This document shows positions 51,389 through 60,493 of a DNA stretch of 64,000 bases, one piece after another. Made by a program: the position numbers and the translations under genes. Location: positions 310,001 through 374,000 of the forward strand of contig NZ_CP014223.1 in assembly GCF_001561955.1 (NCBI RefSeq). The letters run 5' to 3'. The notes below the pieces were generated by a model. That model had not been told where the DNA came from. It saw only the letters and a program-made list of their open reading frames with translations, and made no database searches. This DNA is from Anaerotignum propionicum DSM 1682 (GTDB lineage: Bacteria; Bacillota; Clostridia; Lachnospirales; Anaerotignaceae). Position 1 is the stretch's first letter, and each line of letters opens with the position of its first letter.

Positions 51389-53785
51389 ATGGCGCAAGAA
51401 TTAGAGTATACACAGCTGAAAAATGGCTGTTTTCCAGAAGATTTTTCCTTTCGCACAACAGGCGAAATTTCTCCATTGGAAGGAATTATCGGGCAGGAGC
51501 GTGCAGTAAGGGCGTTTGACTTTGGTTTGATGGTGAAAATGAAGGGATATAACATTTATATGTCGGGGCCTTCAGGTACAGGGAAAACCACCTATGCCAA
51601 AGCCAGTACGGAAAAGTTGGCGGCAACTGAGCCTGTCCCCAGAGATTGGTGTTATGTTTATAATTTTCAAAATCCAAGAAATCCTTTGGCTCTTCGGTTT
51701 GAAAAGGGCATGGGGAAGCAATTTAAAGAAGACATGAGCGAACTTGTTCAGCTTCTGAAAACAGAAATACAGAAGGTATTTCGCGCAGAGGAATATGAGA
51801 AGCAAAAAAGCAATTTGATGCGTACTTTTGATGAAAAAAGAAGCAGTTTGATGGAAGATATGAGCAAAATGGCTGCTGAATTTGACTTCCAGATAAAAAC
51901 CACCAACTCCGGCATTTATTTTATGCCTGTTGTAAACGGGAATGCCATTGGTGAAGAGGAATATGATGCTTTAGACGAAGATATTAAAAATGAAATTGAA
52001 AAAAATTCGCAGGTTGTTCAGGAAAAAGCCGGAGCGATCATGCGTGACATAAGAGAGCTGGATAAGGCCTCTAAAAAAGAATTGGAACAGCTTGAATATC
52101 AAGTGGGTATGTTTGCCATTGGACACCATATCAGTGGGATTCAGGAGAAATATCAGGATTGTAAACGGGTAATCGAGTATATCAACGAGGTACGCGAAGA
52201 TGTTTTAGAAAACCTGGGACAGTTTTATGAGGATGAAGAAGACAGTGATGAAGGAATTTCCTCTTTATTGCCCATGCTTGGGAAAAAACCCGCTGAAGAT
52301 GTTACACTGAAATACAAGGTGAACTTAATTGTAGATCATTCCAAGAGCGAAGGTGCTCCTGTGGTGGTATCCTTTAACCCCACCTATTCCAACTTAATGG
52401 GAGAAGTGGAGTATGACAGTGAGTTCGGCAATTTAACCACGGATTTTATGAAAATCAAAGGAGGCTTGCTCCATAAAGCCAACGGGGGATATTTCATTGT
52501 GCAGGCACAGGATATTCTTTCTATGCCCCAAGCTTGGGAGGCACTGCGTCGGGTGATAAAAACCAAGGAAATTAACATGGACAGCAGCAGAGACCAATTG
52601 GGGACTACGGTGGCACCTACATTAAAACCGGAACCCATTCCTGCGGATATTAAGGTAATTATGATTGGCAGCAACTACTACTATGAGCTGTTAAGCGAAT
52701 ATGACGAGGAGTTTGATAAGTTTTTCAAGATTAAGGCTGATTTTGATTATGAGATGCCTAGGAATCGTGAAAATATGTGGAAATTAGCAGGATTCATTAA
52801 ACGATTTGTGGAGCAGGAAAAGACCATGGAGTTTGATGCAAGCGCAGTTTGTGCCATTTTGGAATATTCATCAAGGCTGGTTGAGAGACAAAATAAGTTG
52901 TCTACACGCTTTAATCAGCTTGCGGAAATTCTTTGTGAGGCGGTAACTTGGGCAAAAATGGAGAATGCCCAGGTGGTTACTGCGGCTCATATTAAGAAGA
53001 CGATCTATGAGAAAGAGCAAAGAATGAAGCTTTATGAAGAAAAGCTTGGTGAAATGCTGGATGAACATGTTATCATGATTGATACTGAGGGGCGTGTTAT
53101 TGGGCAGATTAACGGTTTAGCTGTATTGGATATGGGAAGTTATGCTTTTGGCAACCCGAGCCGTATTACAGCAACCACTTATGTGGGAAAATCCGGGCTT
53201 ATTAATATTGAAAAAGAAGCGCGATTGAGTGGTCAGACTCATGACAAAGGGGTTCAAATTATTAACGGATTTTTAGGGCAGACTTATGCACAGGAATTTC
53301 CATTATCTCTTTCTTGTAGAATTTGCTTTGAGCAAAACTATAATGGGATTGATGGGGACAGTGCTTCCAGTACAGAGCTTTACTGCATCCTCTCTTCTCT
53401 TTCCGAGGTACCCATTCGCCAGGATTTGGCGGTTACAGGGTCCGTAAATCAGAAAGGGGAAATTCAGGCCATTGGCGGTGTTACCCACAAAATTGAGGGC
53501 TTTTATGACCTTTGTAAAAAGCGTGGCTTAACAGGAACCCAAGGGGTTATAATTCCTGCATCCAACATTAAGGATTTGGTGTTGAAGGATGAGGTTGTGG
53601 AATCTGTGAAAAACGGTGAATTCCACATTTATCCCATCAGCCAGATTGGAGAAGGCATTGCCCTTTTGATGGGAATGCCGGCAGGAGAGAAGGACGCTGA
53701 GGGAAATTACCCTGAAAACAGCATTCATGGTTTGGTAATGAAGAAATTAAAAAAATTTGATATTTTGGCACGTAAAAAAGTATAA
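51389..53785 (+). CDS. Lon-type (AAA_32) ATP-dependent protease
   Basis: The 798-residue protein is a LonB/LonC-like cytoplasmic ATP-dependent protease. The Walker A motif is MSGPSGTGKTTYAKA near residue 60, a helical insertion of about 200 residues follows, then VDHSKSEGAPVV, and the Lon C-terminal domain. The Ser-Lys dyad is Ser658 in GIDGDSASST and Lys701 in GGVTHKIEGF, 43 residues apart as in Lon. ATG 51389 follows AAGGAGGAG; frame continuation to 51299 is not coding. In Firmicutes such proteins are linked to sporulation and protein quality control. Confidence 0.9.
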   Translation: MAQELEYTQLKNGCFPEDFSFRTTGEISPLEGIIGQERAVRAFDFGLMVKMKGYNIYMSGPSGTGKTTYAKASTEKLAATEPVPRDWCYVYNFQNPRNPLALRFEKGMGKQFKEDMSELVQLLKTEIQKVFRAEEYEKQKSNLMRTFDEKRSSLMEDMSKMAAEFDFQIKTTNSGIYFMPVVNGNAIGEEEYDALDEDIKNEIEKNSQVVQEKAGAIMRDIRELDKASKKELEQLEYQVGMFAIGHHISGIQEKYQDCKRVIEYINEVREDVLENLGQFYEDEEDSDEGISSLLPMLGKKPAEDVTLKYKVNLIVDHSKSEGAPVVVSFNPTYSNLMGEVEYDSEFGNLTTDFMKIKGGLLHKANGGYFIVQAQDILSMPQAWEALRRVIKTKEINMDSSRDQLGTTVAPTLKPEPIPADIKVIMIGSNYYYELLSEYDEEFDKFFKIKADFDYEMPRNRENMWKLAGFIKRFVEQEKTMEFDASAVCAILEYSSRLVERQNKLSTRFNQLAEILCEAVTWAKMENAQVVTAAHIKKTIYEKEQRMKLYEEKLGEMLDEHVIMIDTEGRVIGQINGLAVLDMGSYAFGNPSRITATTYVGKSGLINIEKEARLSGQTHDKGVQIINGFLGQTYAQEFPLSLSCRICFEQNYNGIDGDSASSTELYCILSSLSEVPIRQDLAVTGSVNQKGEIQAIGGVTHKIEGFYDLCKKRGLTGTQGVIIPASNIKDLVLKDEVVESVKNGEFHIYPISQIGEGIALLMGMPAGEKDAEGNYPENSIHGLVMKKLKKFDILARKKV

Positions 53786-53827
53786 TAACTGTTTTTAGCA
53801 TCCATTTAAGATATAGGAGTTTATCAG

Positions 53828-54115
53828 GTGGATTTTTCAAATAAAGAATCTTTTGCCACCCAAAATGTATTTAAAGGCGATCTTTGGGCGAATGGATTTC
53901 TTTTGGCAGTATTTGCATGTTATATTTTATTTAAAATAGAAAATTTTTCTCCCCCCATGGTAGTGGGCCTTTCCATTGCCATTGTAATTTGCTATCTCAT
54001 GGGATTATATAAACATCCCCAAGTGAATCATGCAACGAAAAGCAGTGTCTGGTGGTGGGAATATCCGTTGTTTGTTGTAGGATTGATTCTTGCAGCCACG
54101 GGAGTGCCGATGTAA
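53828..54115 (+). CDS. Small three-helix membrane protein, unknown
   Basis: A 95-residue protein with three hydrophobic helices (about 20-38, 44-60 and 78-95) and a WWW-containing loop (KSSVWWWEYPLF). It starts at GTG 53828, shortly after the protease gene, preceded by GGAGTTTATCAGG. I recognise no family. It may be co-transcribed with the Lon-type gene. Confidence 0.6.
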   Translation: MDFSNKESFATQNVFKGDLWANGFLLAVFACYILFKIENFSPPMVVGLSIAIVICYLMGLYKHPQVNHATKSSVWWWEYPLFVVGLILAATGVPM

Positions 54116-54162
54116 TACTTTTGTGGGGTTTTCTTTATGGGAATGGAGTTTTGTTATTGAAA

Positions 54163-54326
54163 TATAATACTGCCAAAGGTCAGAATATGAAGCCGGAATG
54201 AACGGCTCTGGAAAGTTCTTTATGCCACCTACCATTTCGACCTATTAGAGGTCAGTCTTTTAAACCCAAAAGCCCGTATTGCATTAGACTACAGGGAAAA
54301 CCTTGTAATGCAATCGGGCTTTTTTC
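54163..54326 (+). ncRNA. Candidate structured RNA with alternative pairing and terminator
   Basis: TATAAT (54163-54168) lies at a promoter-like position with no clear -35. The region that follows contains AGGTC (54177-54181), a hairpin AGCCG/CGGCT (54191-54195 with 54203-54207), GACCT (54239-54243) and a second AGGTC (54249-54253), so GACCT can pair with either copy. It ends in AAGCCCGTATTGCATTA/TAATGCAATCGGGCTT (54270-54286 with 54306-54321) followed by T. I do not recognise a riboswitch class. Confidence 0.4.
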
Positions 54327-54566
54327 TTTTTTGTGTGAAACAAGAATGGAAATTATTTGAATTCCATTTGAAGCTTATATCAGTTTTATTCAGACCTTTT
54401 TGTGTTCCTTTAGATATAAGAAGAAAAAGCCCTTCTCTATTTATTAAAATTATATTTCAATTGGGACATTTCCCTTTCAATTGCGACAAAATTTGATATA
54501 CTTAATATGATTAAGTAAATAATGAAGGCATTTGCCTTTTGATGGGATATGCTTTAGGAGGTAACT
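54327..54566 (+). promoter_or_regulatory. Amidase promoter region with 20-base-period direct repeats
   Basis: TTTCAATTGGGACA (54457-54470) and TTTCAATTGCGACA (54477-54490) differ at one base and begin 20 bases apart, two helical turns. TATACT at 54499-54504 follows at -10 distance from the second copy, which overlaps the -35 position. A tandem activator or repressor site is likely. The ribosome site AGGAGG lies just before ATG 54567. Confidence 0.55.
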
Positions 54567-56651
54567 ATGAAAGTTGGGTTTAAGCGGCTGTTTCTTTCAG
54601 CTTTTGCCATAGGGATGATGATGACAAACGTGGCATATGCAAAAAAAATAAATATGAATTTATTTTATGATGGAAAGAATCACCCATATAATGCGTCTGA
54701 AGTTAAAATAAACATTGATGGGAAGGAATTAGTACCTGAGGATATGCCTCCTGTGATTATTGAGGGCAGAACAGTGCTTCCCATGCGTTTAATTGCGAAG
54801 GCGCTGGGGTGTGAGGTTCTTTGGAACGAGGATACAAAGCAGGCCTTTGTAATGAATGATGATTCCACTGTGGCATTCACATTGGGAAGTAAAAAGGGCA
54901 TTAAAAACGGGAAAGAGTTTACAATGGATGTGCCGGCTATGGTTGTAAACGACAGAACCATGCTCCCTGTAAGGGCATTGGCACAGGCTTTGGATTTGAA
55001 TATTACTTGGGATGACCCCAATAGAACAGTAAACATTGGCTCTGACAATACTCCAACTACGCCAACTACGCCAACTACGCCAACAACACCAACTACGCCA
55101 ACAACACCAACCACGCCTACAACGCCAACAACCCAGGCGATCAAAGTTTTTCAAGCTTCTGTACCCACCAGCGCAACAGCCTCACAGGTTTTTACCATTG
55201 AAGCAGATCGGGCAATATACAGCTATGATGAGGTTTATGTGGATGACGGTAGGGTTGTTATCGACATTCAAAATGCAACCAGCAGTCTTTCGGAAAAAAT
55301 TACTGCAACAAACAGCAATATAGTAACGGCGATACGTACGGCTCAGCATGATAGTAATGGTACACCTGTTACTAGAGTTGTTTTTGATTTATCCGGTAAA
55401 AAGAATAAGACAATAACTCAAAGTGCAGATAAGAAAAAAATTATTATTACCTTTGAACAGTCTGTGATTGATGAAATTTCCCTTACCAATCGAGGCGATG
55501 CGGACAAATTGGTGGTAGGTGCCAGTGGCTCTTTAGGTGCGAAAGTATCAACATTATCAAACCCCCAGAGAATTGTGGTGGATATTCCAAATGTTCAATC
55601 CAAAGTGGAAAATGAATTGAGCACCAAAGGTCTATCCTATATTAATGCTGCGAGAACAGGTATGTATGATGCCAATACATTCCGCATTGTTTTAGAGATT
55701 GGGCAATTGACAGACTTTAGCTGGAAAGAGGAAAATGGAGAATTAACCCTTGAAGTGAAAAAATCAACCCTTGAAAATCTCTCTTATGATTCAGCGTCTA
55801 ATATTCTAACGCTAGAGAATATAAAATCTTTAGATGTTGATAGAATTGTAAAAAATGACCGGCACACAGAGGGCTATTATGAGCTGACCTTGCCGGGGAA
55901 TTACGAGAGCGTATATGGATATGGTACATTAAAAATTGGAAATGATGTTATTAACAATATTTTAGTTTCCACTAAGGGTGGTGACACCGTAATACGGTTT
56001 AACCAAAATCGCTACAGTGAATATGTGGTGAAGGAAACAAAGAATGGATATGAGATTGCTGTAAAGAATCCAAAGGAAGTTTATAATAAAGTTGTTCTGC
56101 TGGATGCAGGCCATGGTGGAAACGATCCGGGCACCAGTGGTAACGGCTTGGTGGAAAAGAATCTTGCGTTAGCAGTGGCGCTGAAGGTGCAAAAATATCT
56201 GGAGAGTTCCGATATAAAGGTATATATGACCCGAGACAGCGATACAAGACCTGAAAATAGCCTGAGGGCAAAAACAGCAAATCAAATTGCGGATTTGATG
56301 GTTTCCATTCATATGAATTCGGCAGGAACGAACACGACTGCAAATGGTACGGAAACCCTGTATCAGGTACATAGCAATGACAACGGCAGTAAGTTGACCA
56401 GCTTGAAGGCGGCAGAGATCATGCAGAGCAACTTGATTCAAGCTTTTGGTACCACCAATCGTGGTGTGAAGCGAAGAACAGATTTATTGATTTTAAATGG
56501 TACTTCAGTTCCTGCAATTTTGGTGGAAACCTGCTTCTTATCAAACCCCGGTGACGCTATCAAAATTTCTTCTTCTACAAATCAGGACATTGTTGCAATG
56601 GCCATGGCCAAAGCAATTACTGAAATGATGGATGATTATACAGTTCGGTAA
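54567..56651 (+). CDS. N-acetylmuramoyl-L-alanine amidase with stalk and AMIN domains
   Basis: The 694-residue exported enzyme cleaves the amide bond between MurNAc and L-Ala in peptidoglycan. It has a signal peptide (1-25, cleavage near VAYA), a copper-amine-oxidase-like stalk domain (about 55-155, twice the L-P-(M/V)-R motif), nine PTT repeats (163-189), AMIN-type domains (about 195-500) and a C-terminal Amidase_3 domain. The zinc ligands are seen as DAGHGGNDPG, the glutamate in VEKN, SIHMNS, and the catalytic VETCFLSN. It has an own promoter and terminator. Confidence 0.95.
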   Translation: MKVGFKRLFLSAFAIGMMMTNVAYAKKINMNLFYDGKNHPYNASEVKINIDGKELVPEDMPPVIIEGRTVLPMRLIAKALGCEVLWNEDTKQAFVMNDDSTVAFTLGSKKGIKNGKEFTMDVPAMVVNDRTMLPVRALAQALDLNITWDDPNRTVNIGSDNTPTTPTTPTTPTTPTTPTTPTTPTTPTTQAIKVFQASVPTSATASQVFTIEADRAIYSYDEVYVDDGRVVIDIQNATSSLSEKITATNSNIVTAIRTAQHDSNGTPVTRVVFDLSGKKNKTITQSADKKKIIITFEQSVIDEISLTNRGDADKLVVGASGSLGAKVSTLSNPQRIVVDIPNVQSKVENELSTKGLSYINAARTGMYDANTFRIVLEIGQLTDFSWKEENGELTLEVKKSTLENLSYDSASNILTLENIKSLDVDRIVKNDRHTEGYYELTLPGNYESVYGYGTLKIGNDVINNILVSTKGGDTVIRFNQNRYSEYVVKETKNGYEIAVKNPKEVYNKVVLLDAGHGGNDPGTSGNGLVEKNLALAVALKVQKYLESSDIKVYMTRDSDTRPENSLRAKTANQIADLMVSIHMNSAGTNTTANGTETLYQVHSNDNGSKLTSLKAAEIMQSNLIQAFGTTNRGVKRRTDLLILNGTSVPAILVETCFLSNPGDAIKISSSTNQDIVAMAMAKAITEMMDDYTVR
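55053..55133 (+). repeat. Nine 9-bp repeats coding Pro-Thr-Thr
   Basis: Nine tandem units of CCA-ACN-ACN run in frame with the amidase, with third-base changes in the later copies. They code a flexible Pro-Thr linker between the stalk and AMIN domains. Repeat number could vary by slippage in multiples of three codons. Confidence 0.9.
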
Positions 56652-56662
56652 TAAAGAATAGA

Positions 56663-56703
56663 AAAAGGCATTACAAGTGAGAATTTACTTTGTAATGCCT
56701 TTT
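56663..56703 (+). terminator. Intrinsic terminator of the amidase gene
   Basis: AAAAGGCATTACAA (56663-56676) pairs perfectly with TTGTAATGCCTTTT (56690-56703). Confidence 0.85.
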
Positions 56704-56803
56704 ATATGTTCAGAAAAATATTTTTTTGTGTAGGGCTAAGGTACATAGGATCACATAAAGAAAAGCAAAGCCACGAACTATTTGTATACGGATAGATTAT
56801 ACC

Positions 56804-57256
56804 CTAGGGGTGGATTTTTTTGTTCAGAACTTCTTTGCGTTTCAAAGAGTTTAACATGCTGAACATAATTTTATTAACTACTTTTTCATGCAAAAGTCGC
56901 GTCAGGAAGCCGATGGGAATACAGAGTATCAGCCAAATTATGCTGAATAGCAGACAAACCTGTCCCAGTATATTACAAGGTAGCTTTGAATAGTCCCAGA
57001 TGTGCCATCCCAGCCATCTATTCACCACAATTCCTACGGAGAATTCTATGGCAGTTATAATCAGTGCACCGATACAACAGCATGCCCAATAGGGCAAAGA
57101 AAAGCTGGTGTTGAATAAAATATATAGGCATAAAAATGCCAACCCCCCTGCCAAAAACATTGTCCAATGGGAATAGCCACGGTAAAGCACTTCAATACTA
57201 TAATAACCAAAGGCTCCAATGAAAAAAATCATTGTTCTGCGAATAAAAGTATCCAT
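56804..57256 (-). CDS. Putative membrane protein of the PF06541 (ABC-permease-like) family
   Basis: The 150-residue protein has five hydrophobic helices and the family-typical segment IEFSVGIVVNRWLGWHIWDYS with LPCNILGQVCLLFSIIW. Such proteins are labelled putative ABC transporter permeases, but they stand alone and have no proved role. ATG 57256 was chosen because AAAGGAGG precedes it; the frame extends to 57277. It is convergent with the amidase gene and a single-gene unit. Confidence 0.8.
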   Translation of the reverse strand: MDTFIRRTMIFFIGAFGYYSIEVLYRGYSHWTMFLAGGLAFLCLYILFNTSFSLPYWACCCIGALIITAIEFSVGIVVNRWLGWHIWDYSKLPCNILGQVCLLFSIIWLILCIPIGFLTRLLHEKVVNKIMFSMLNSLKRKEVLNKKIHP

Positions 57257-57547
57257 AGAAAGCCTCCTTTCAATCAATCATAAAAATAGTATGATTATAT
57301 TTTTACAAAATATTTAGAATTATTGATGGTAATTTTTTATTTTAAAACTGATTCAAATGCAGAATTCTATTTTATTACGAAAAAAAATAGAAAGAGAACC
57401 ATGAAATTATGCATTTGTCATTAGGGATAAGGTAAATCTACTGAAATCTGATGTATTTTTGATTAGACATGAGATAGAAAATTTTCTGTTCAAAGATGGA
57501 TAGACAGGATATAATGGAGAATAGATTGCACAAAGGAGGAAAGAAAA
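57257..57547. other. AT-rich gap before rph, no gene seen
   Basis: The only clear signal is AAAGGAGGA just before the rph start. No promoter box could be assigned with confidence. Confidence 0.4.
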
Positions 57548-58279
57548 TTGAGTAGATTTGACAACAGAGAGAATGATGAATTAAGACCAATCAAAATAAC
57601 GAAAAATTTTACCCGATACGCAGAGGGATCTATTTTGATAGAATGGGGCAATACAAAAGTGATTTGTAATGCCACGGTAGAAGAAAGTGTACCTTCTTTT
57701 AAAAAAGGTGGCGGTGAAGGCTGGGTTACGGCGGAATATTCCATGTTGCCTCGTGCTACACAATCAAGGAATAAACGGGATATTCATAAATTGAAAATGA
57801 ATCCAAGGGCAACAGAGATTCAAAGGCTCATTGGCAGATCGCTGAGAGGTGCTGTTGATATGAAGGCTCTGGGAGAAAGAAGTATTACCGTAGATTGTGA
57901 CGTGATTCAGGCAGACGGCGGAACAAGAACAGCTTCCATCACTGGGGGATTTATTGCTCTGGCATTGGCTTGCAAAGGGCTTGTGGAACGGGGACTTCTG
58001 GCAAAAATGCCCCTTACCAGTTATATAACGGCAGTCAGTGTTGGCATCGTGGAGGGACAGAGTGTTTTGGATCTATGCTATGAGGAAGATTCCGCTGCTG
58101 AGGTGGATATGAATATTATTATGAGCAATGCATCAGGCTTTATTGAATTGCAGGGAACGGGAGAAAACGGTACTTTTTCTCAGGAGCAATTGGCAGAGAT
58201 GCTTTGCCTTGGTAAAAAAGGAATTCAGGATTTAATGAAAATACAGAAGGACGCATTGGAAGGCTTGGAATTGCGCTAA
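57548..58279 (+). CDS. rph: Ribonuclease PH
   Basis: RNase PH trims tRNA 3' ends by phosphorolysis. The 243-residue protein has the family motifs [44 protein letters not shown] and the C-terminal [20 protein letters not shown]. It starts at TTG 57548 after AAAGGAGGA and heads an operon with rdgB and a phosphodiesterase gene, the classical Firmicutes order. Confidence 0.96.
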   Translation: MSRFDNRENDELRPIKITKNFTRYAEGSILIEWGNTKVICNATVEESVPSFKKGGGEGWVTAEYSMLPRATQSRNKRDIHKLKMNPRATEIQRLIGRSLRGAVDMKALGERSITVDCDVIQADGGTRTASITGGFIALALACKGLVERGLLAKMPLTSYITAVSVGIVEGQSVLDLCYEEDSAAEVDMNIIMSNASGFIELQGTGENGTFSQEQLAEMLCLGKKGIQDLMKIQKDALEGLELR

Positions 58280-58297
58280 GATGGGAGAGAGAAAAGC

Positions 58298-58897
58298 ATG
58301 GAAACAATTATTTTTGCTACAAAAAATAAAGGGAAAATCAAAGAAATCAATGCAATTTTAGCAGATATGAATGTAGAGGTTGTCTCTATGGAAGATGCAG
58401 GCATTACCTTTGATGTCGTTGAGGATGGGACATCATTTGAGGAAAATGCAATGAAAAAAGCTGTACAGATCATGGAGATTGGCAATAAAATAACCTTATC
58501 CGACGATTCCGGTTTGGAAATTGATTATATGGACAAGGCTCCGGGAATTTATTCCGCCAGATTTATGGGAGAGGAAACACCCTATCCACAGAGATTTCAG
58601 GCCATTTTTGAAAAGCTAGAAAATGTTCCCGAGGAAAAGAGAACTGCCAGATTTGTAAGTTGTATAGCGGCAGCATTTCCTGATGGCAGAAGGCTGGTGA
58701 GCTATGATACTGTTGAGGGAATCATTGGCTGGGAGGCCAAGGGTGAGAATGGTTTTGGATATGACCCTATTTTCTTTGTTCCCGAAAAAGGCAAATACAT
58801 GGCAGAGCTTTCTCCTGAAGAAAAGAATGCCATTAGCCATAGAGGAAAAGCTTTGCGTAAAATGAAGGAGATGCTGAAAAAGGAATTGGAGAAATGA
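58298..58897 (+). CDS. rdgB: XTP/dITP pyrophosphatase (RdgB/HAM1)
   Basis: The enzyme hydrolyses non-canonical purine triphosphates such as ITP, dITP and XTP to monophosphates, cleaning the nucleotide pool. The 199-residue product shows TKNKGKIKEI near the start, DDSGLEIDYMDKAPGIYSARF, and GENGFGYDPIFFVPE with the ISHRGKALRKM end, all Ham1 signatures. The ATG follows GGGAGAG. Its last four bases overlap the next start. Confidence 0.96.
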   Translation: METIIFATKNKGKIKEINAILADMNVEVVSMEDAGITFDVVEDGTSFEENAMKKAVQIMEIGNKITLSDDSGLEIDYMDKAPGIYSARFMGEETPYPQRFQAIFEKLENVPEEKRTARFVSCIAAAFPDGRRLVSYDTVEGIIGWEAKGENGFGYDPIFFVPEKGKYMAELSPEEKNAISHRGKALRKMKEMLKKELEK

Positions 58898-59409
58898 AAA
58901 TTTTGGTATTAAGTGATAGTCATGGGCGAATTGAAAATGCAAAGGCAGTGCTGCAAAGACTGGAGCAGCAGGTGGACATGGTTTTCCATTTAGGTGATTA
59001 TGACGAGGATGCCAAAGCGCTTCAATCTATGTTTTCCGGTCTGCCTTTTCATTATGTGAAAGGAAATAATGATTATGGGTGGGATACGCCTTCGCATAAG
59101 CTGGTAACTGCCCAAGGGAAGCGCTTTTTGCTGACCCATGGACATAAAGAGCGGGTACATTTCAATGTGAACACCGTAGCCTATTGGGGAGAAGAACAGG
59201 GGGGGGATGCCGTTATTTTTGGGCATACCCATGTACCTTTCAAAGATGGTGACGGACGTGTGTATTTGTTTAATCCCGGCAGTATTTCTCTGCCAAGGGA
59301 TGGATTTCCGCCCACCTTTGGAATCATTTCCATTGAAAATGAAAGAATAGAGGGCGCTATTATGGAGTTCGACCAAGGGACAATCAGACGGAGAAAACGT
59401 GAGTTATAG
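58894..59409 (+). CDS. YfcE/MJ0936-family metallophosphodiesterase
   Basis: A 171-residue calcineurin-like phosphoesterase with the metal-binding motifs LVLSDSHGR, HLGDYDEDA, KGNNDYG, LTHGHKERV and FGHTHVPF complete. It hydrolyses phosphodiesters in vitro; the physiological substrate is unknown. It overlaps rdgB by four bases and is the last gene of the rph operon. Confidence 0.9.
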   Translation: MKILVLSDSHGRIENAKAVLQRLEQQVDMVFHLGDYDEDAKALQSMFSGLPFHYVKGNNDYGWDTPSHKLVTAQGKRFLLTHGHKERVHFNVNTVAYWGEEQGGDAVIFGHTHVPFKDGDGRVYLFNPGSISLPRDGFPPTFGIISIENERIEGAIMEFDQGTIRRRKREL

Positions 59410-59752
59410 GTGTAATAATTAGAAGAGCATTCCCTTTGTGACCTCAATTTAATATTATAAAAGTGAGTTAGGGCAATTTTGAAACAATATAAATACAAAG
59501 CTGCCGAATCTTAGGAGGTATTATATTATAATCATACCTCCTAGGCTTAAAAAATAGGCAGACTGGGAGTGGTTGTTCTTGTTTTTAAGGATAAAAAGTA
59601 AGTATAAGATGTAGCACCTTTGCCTTAAAACAGAGTGAGGAGAAAGACGCTCTATGTTGTGAAATGAAAAAAGGATTAACTGTGATTTCCCTCTCTGATT
59701 CTTCTATAAAAGAAGGGAAAAGTATAAAAAACTGCATTTTTAAAAAAAAGTG
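59410..59752. other. Intergenic gap with a 12-bp stem hairpin at 59510-59545
   Basis: CTTAGGAGGTAT (59510-59521) pairs with ATACCTCCTAGG (59534-59545) with one G-U pair around a 12-base loop. It lacks a T tail and has no gene after it, so it is neither a usual terminator nor a ribosome site in use. The rest of the gap holds nothing else that I can support before the tRNA promoter. Confidence 0.5.
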
Positions 59753-59781
59753 TTGACGAAGCATGAAAGTTGTGGCATAAT
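59753..59781 (+). promoter_or_regulatory. Promoter of the tRNA cluster
   Basis: TTGACG (59753-59758) and CATAAT (59776-59781) are 17 bases apart, 21 bases upstream of the first tRNA. Confidence 0.7.
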
Positions 59782-59801
59782 AATTTTTGCGTAATCGCTT
59801 T

Positions 59802-59875
<74 letters not shown>

Positions 59876-59881
59876 GATTTT

Positions 59882-59952
59882 GCGGGTGTAGTTCAATGGT
59901 AGAACGTCAGCCTTCCAAGCTGAACACGTGAGTTCGATTCTCATCACCCGCT
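59882..59952 (+). tRNA. tRNA-Gly (TCC), copy 1
   Basis: Acceptor GCGGGTG/CACCCGC, anticodon loop CTTCCAA with TCC (reads GGA), discriminator U as usual for tRNA-Gly. Length 71 nt without CCA. Confidence 0.95.
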
Positions 59953-59963
59953 TTTTTTTGTGT

Positions 59964-60037
<74 letters not shown>

Positions 60038-60043
60038 GATTTT

Positions 60044-60114
60044 GCGGGTGTAGTTCAATGGTAGAACGTCAGCCTTCCAAGCTGAACACGTGAGTTCGAT
60101 TCTCATCACCCGCT
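60044..60114 (+). tRNA. tRNA-Gly (TCC), copy 2
   Basis: Identical to the first tRNA-Gly and part of the same duplicated unit. Confidence 0.95.
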
Positions 60115-60124
60115 TTTTTTGTGG

Positions 60125-60198
<74 letters not shown>

Positions 60199-60247
60199 TG
60201 ACTTGGCTCATATGAGAGCCTTTTTTCATATAAACGGAATTTATTCC

Positions 60248-60276
60248 TTGACAATCTTTCAAGGGAAGTTTAAAAT
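60248..60276 (+). promoter_or_regulatory. Promoter of tRNA-Leu
   Basis: TTGACA (60248-60253) and TAAAAT (60271-60276) are 17 bases apart, 12 bases before the tRNA. Confidence 0.7.
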
Positions 60277-60288
60277 AAACTCTATCAT

Positions 60289-60370
60289 GCGGATGTGGCG
60301 AAATTGGCAGACGCGCTGGATTTAGGTTCCAGTGGGTTACCCCGTGCAGGTTCAAGTCCTGTCATCCGCA
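60289..60370 (+). tRNA. tRNA-Leu (TAG)
   Basis: An 82-nt class II tRNA with a variable arm, acceptor GCGGATG/CATCCGC, anticodon loop TTTAGGT with TAG (reads CUA), discriminator A. CCA is not encoded. Confidence 0.95.
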
Positions 60371-60377
60371 GTAATAT

Positions 60378-60427
60378 AAAGTCATGTTTTGAGATATTTG
60401 TCTCATGCATGACTTTATTGTTTTTTT
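60378..60427 (+). terminator. Intrinsic terminator of tRNA-Leu
   Basis: AAAGTCATG (60378-60386) pairs with CATGACTTT (60408-60416), with an inner TGAGA/TCTCA stem, followed by ATTG and seven T. Confidence 0.8.
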
Positions 60428-60493
60428 ATGATATTATTTTGTAAGGTGCTTTTATGATTCGTTTGGTTTCATAGAAAGAATTAGGGGGTTATT

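Noticed and set aside
54680-55144. Val-Gly-rich minus-strand frame opposite the amidase
   Set aside because: It arises from the 9-bp PTT repeats read in reverse; the plus-strand gene is unquestionable.
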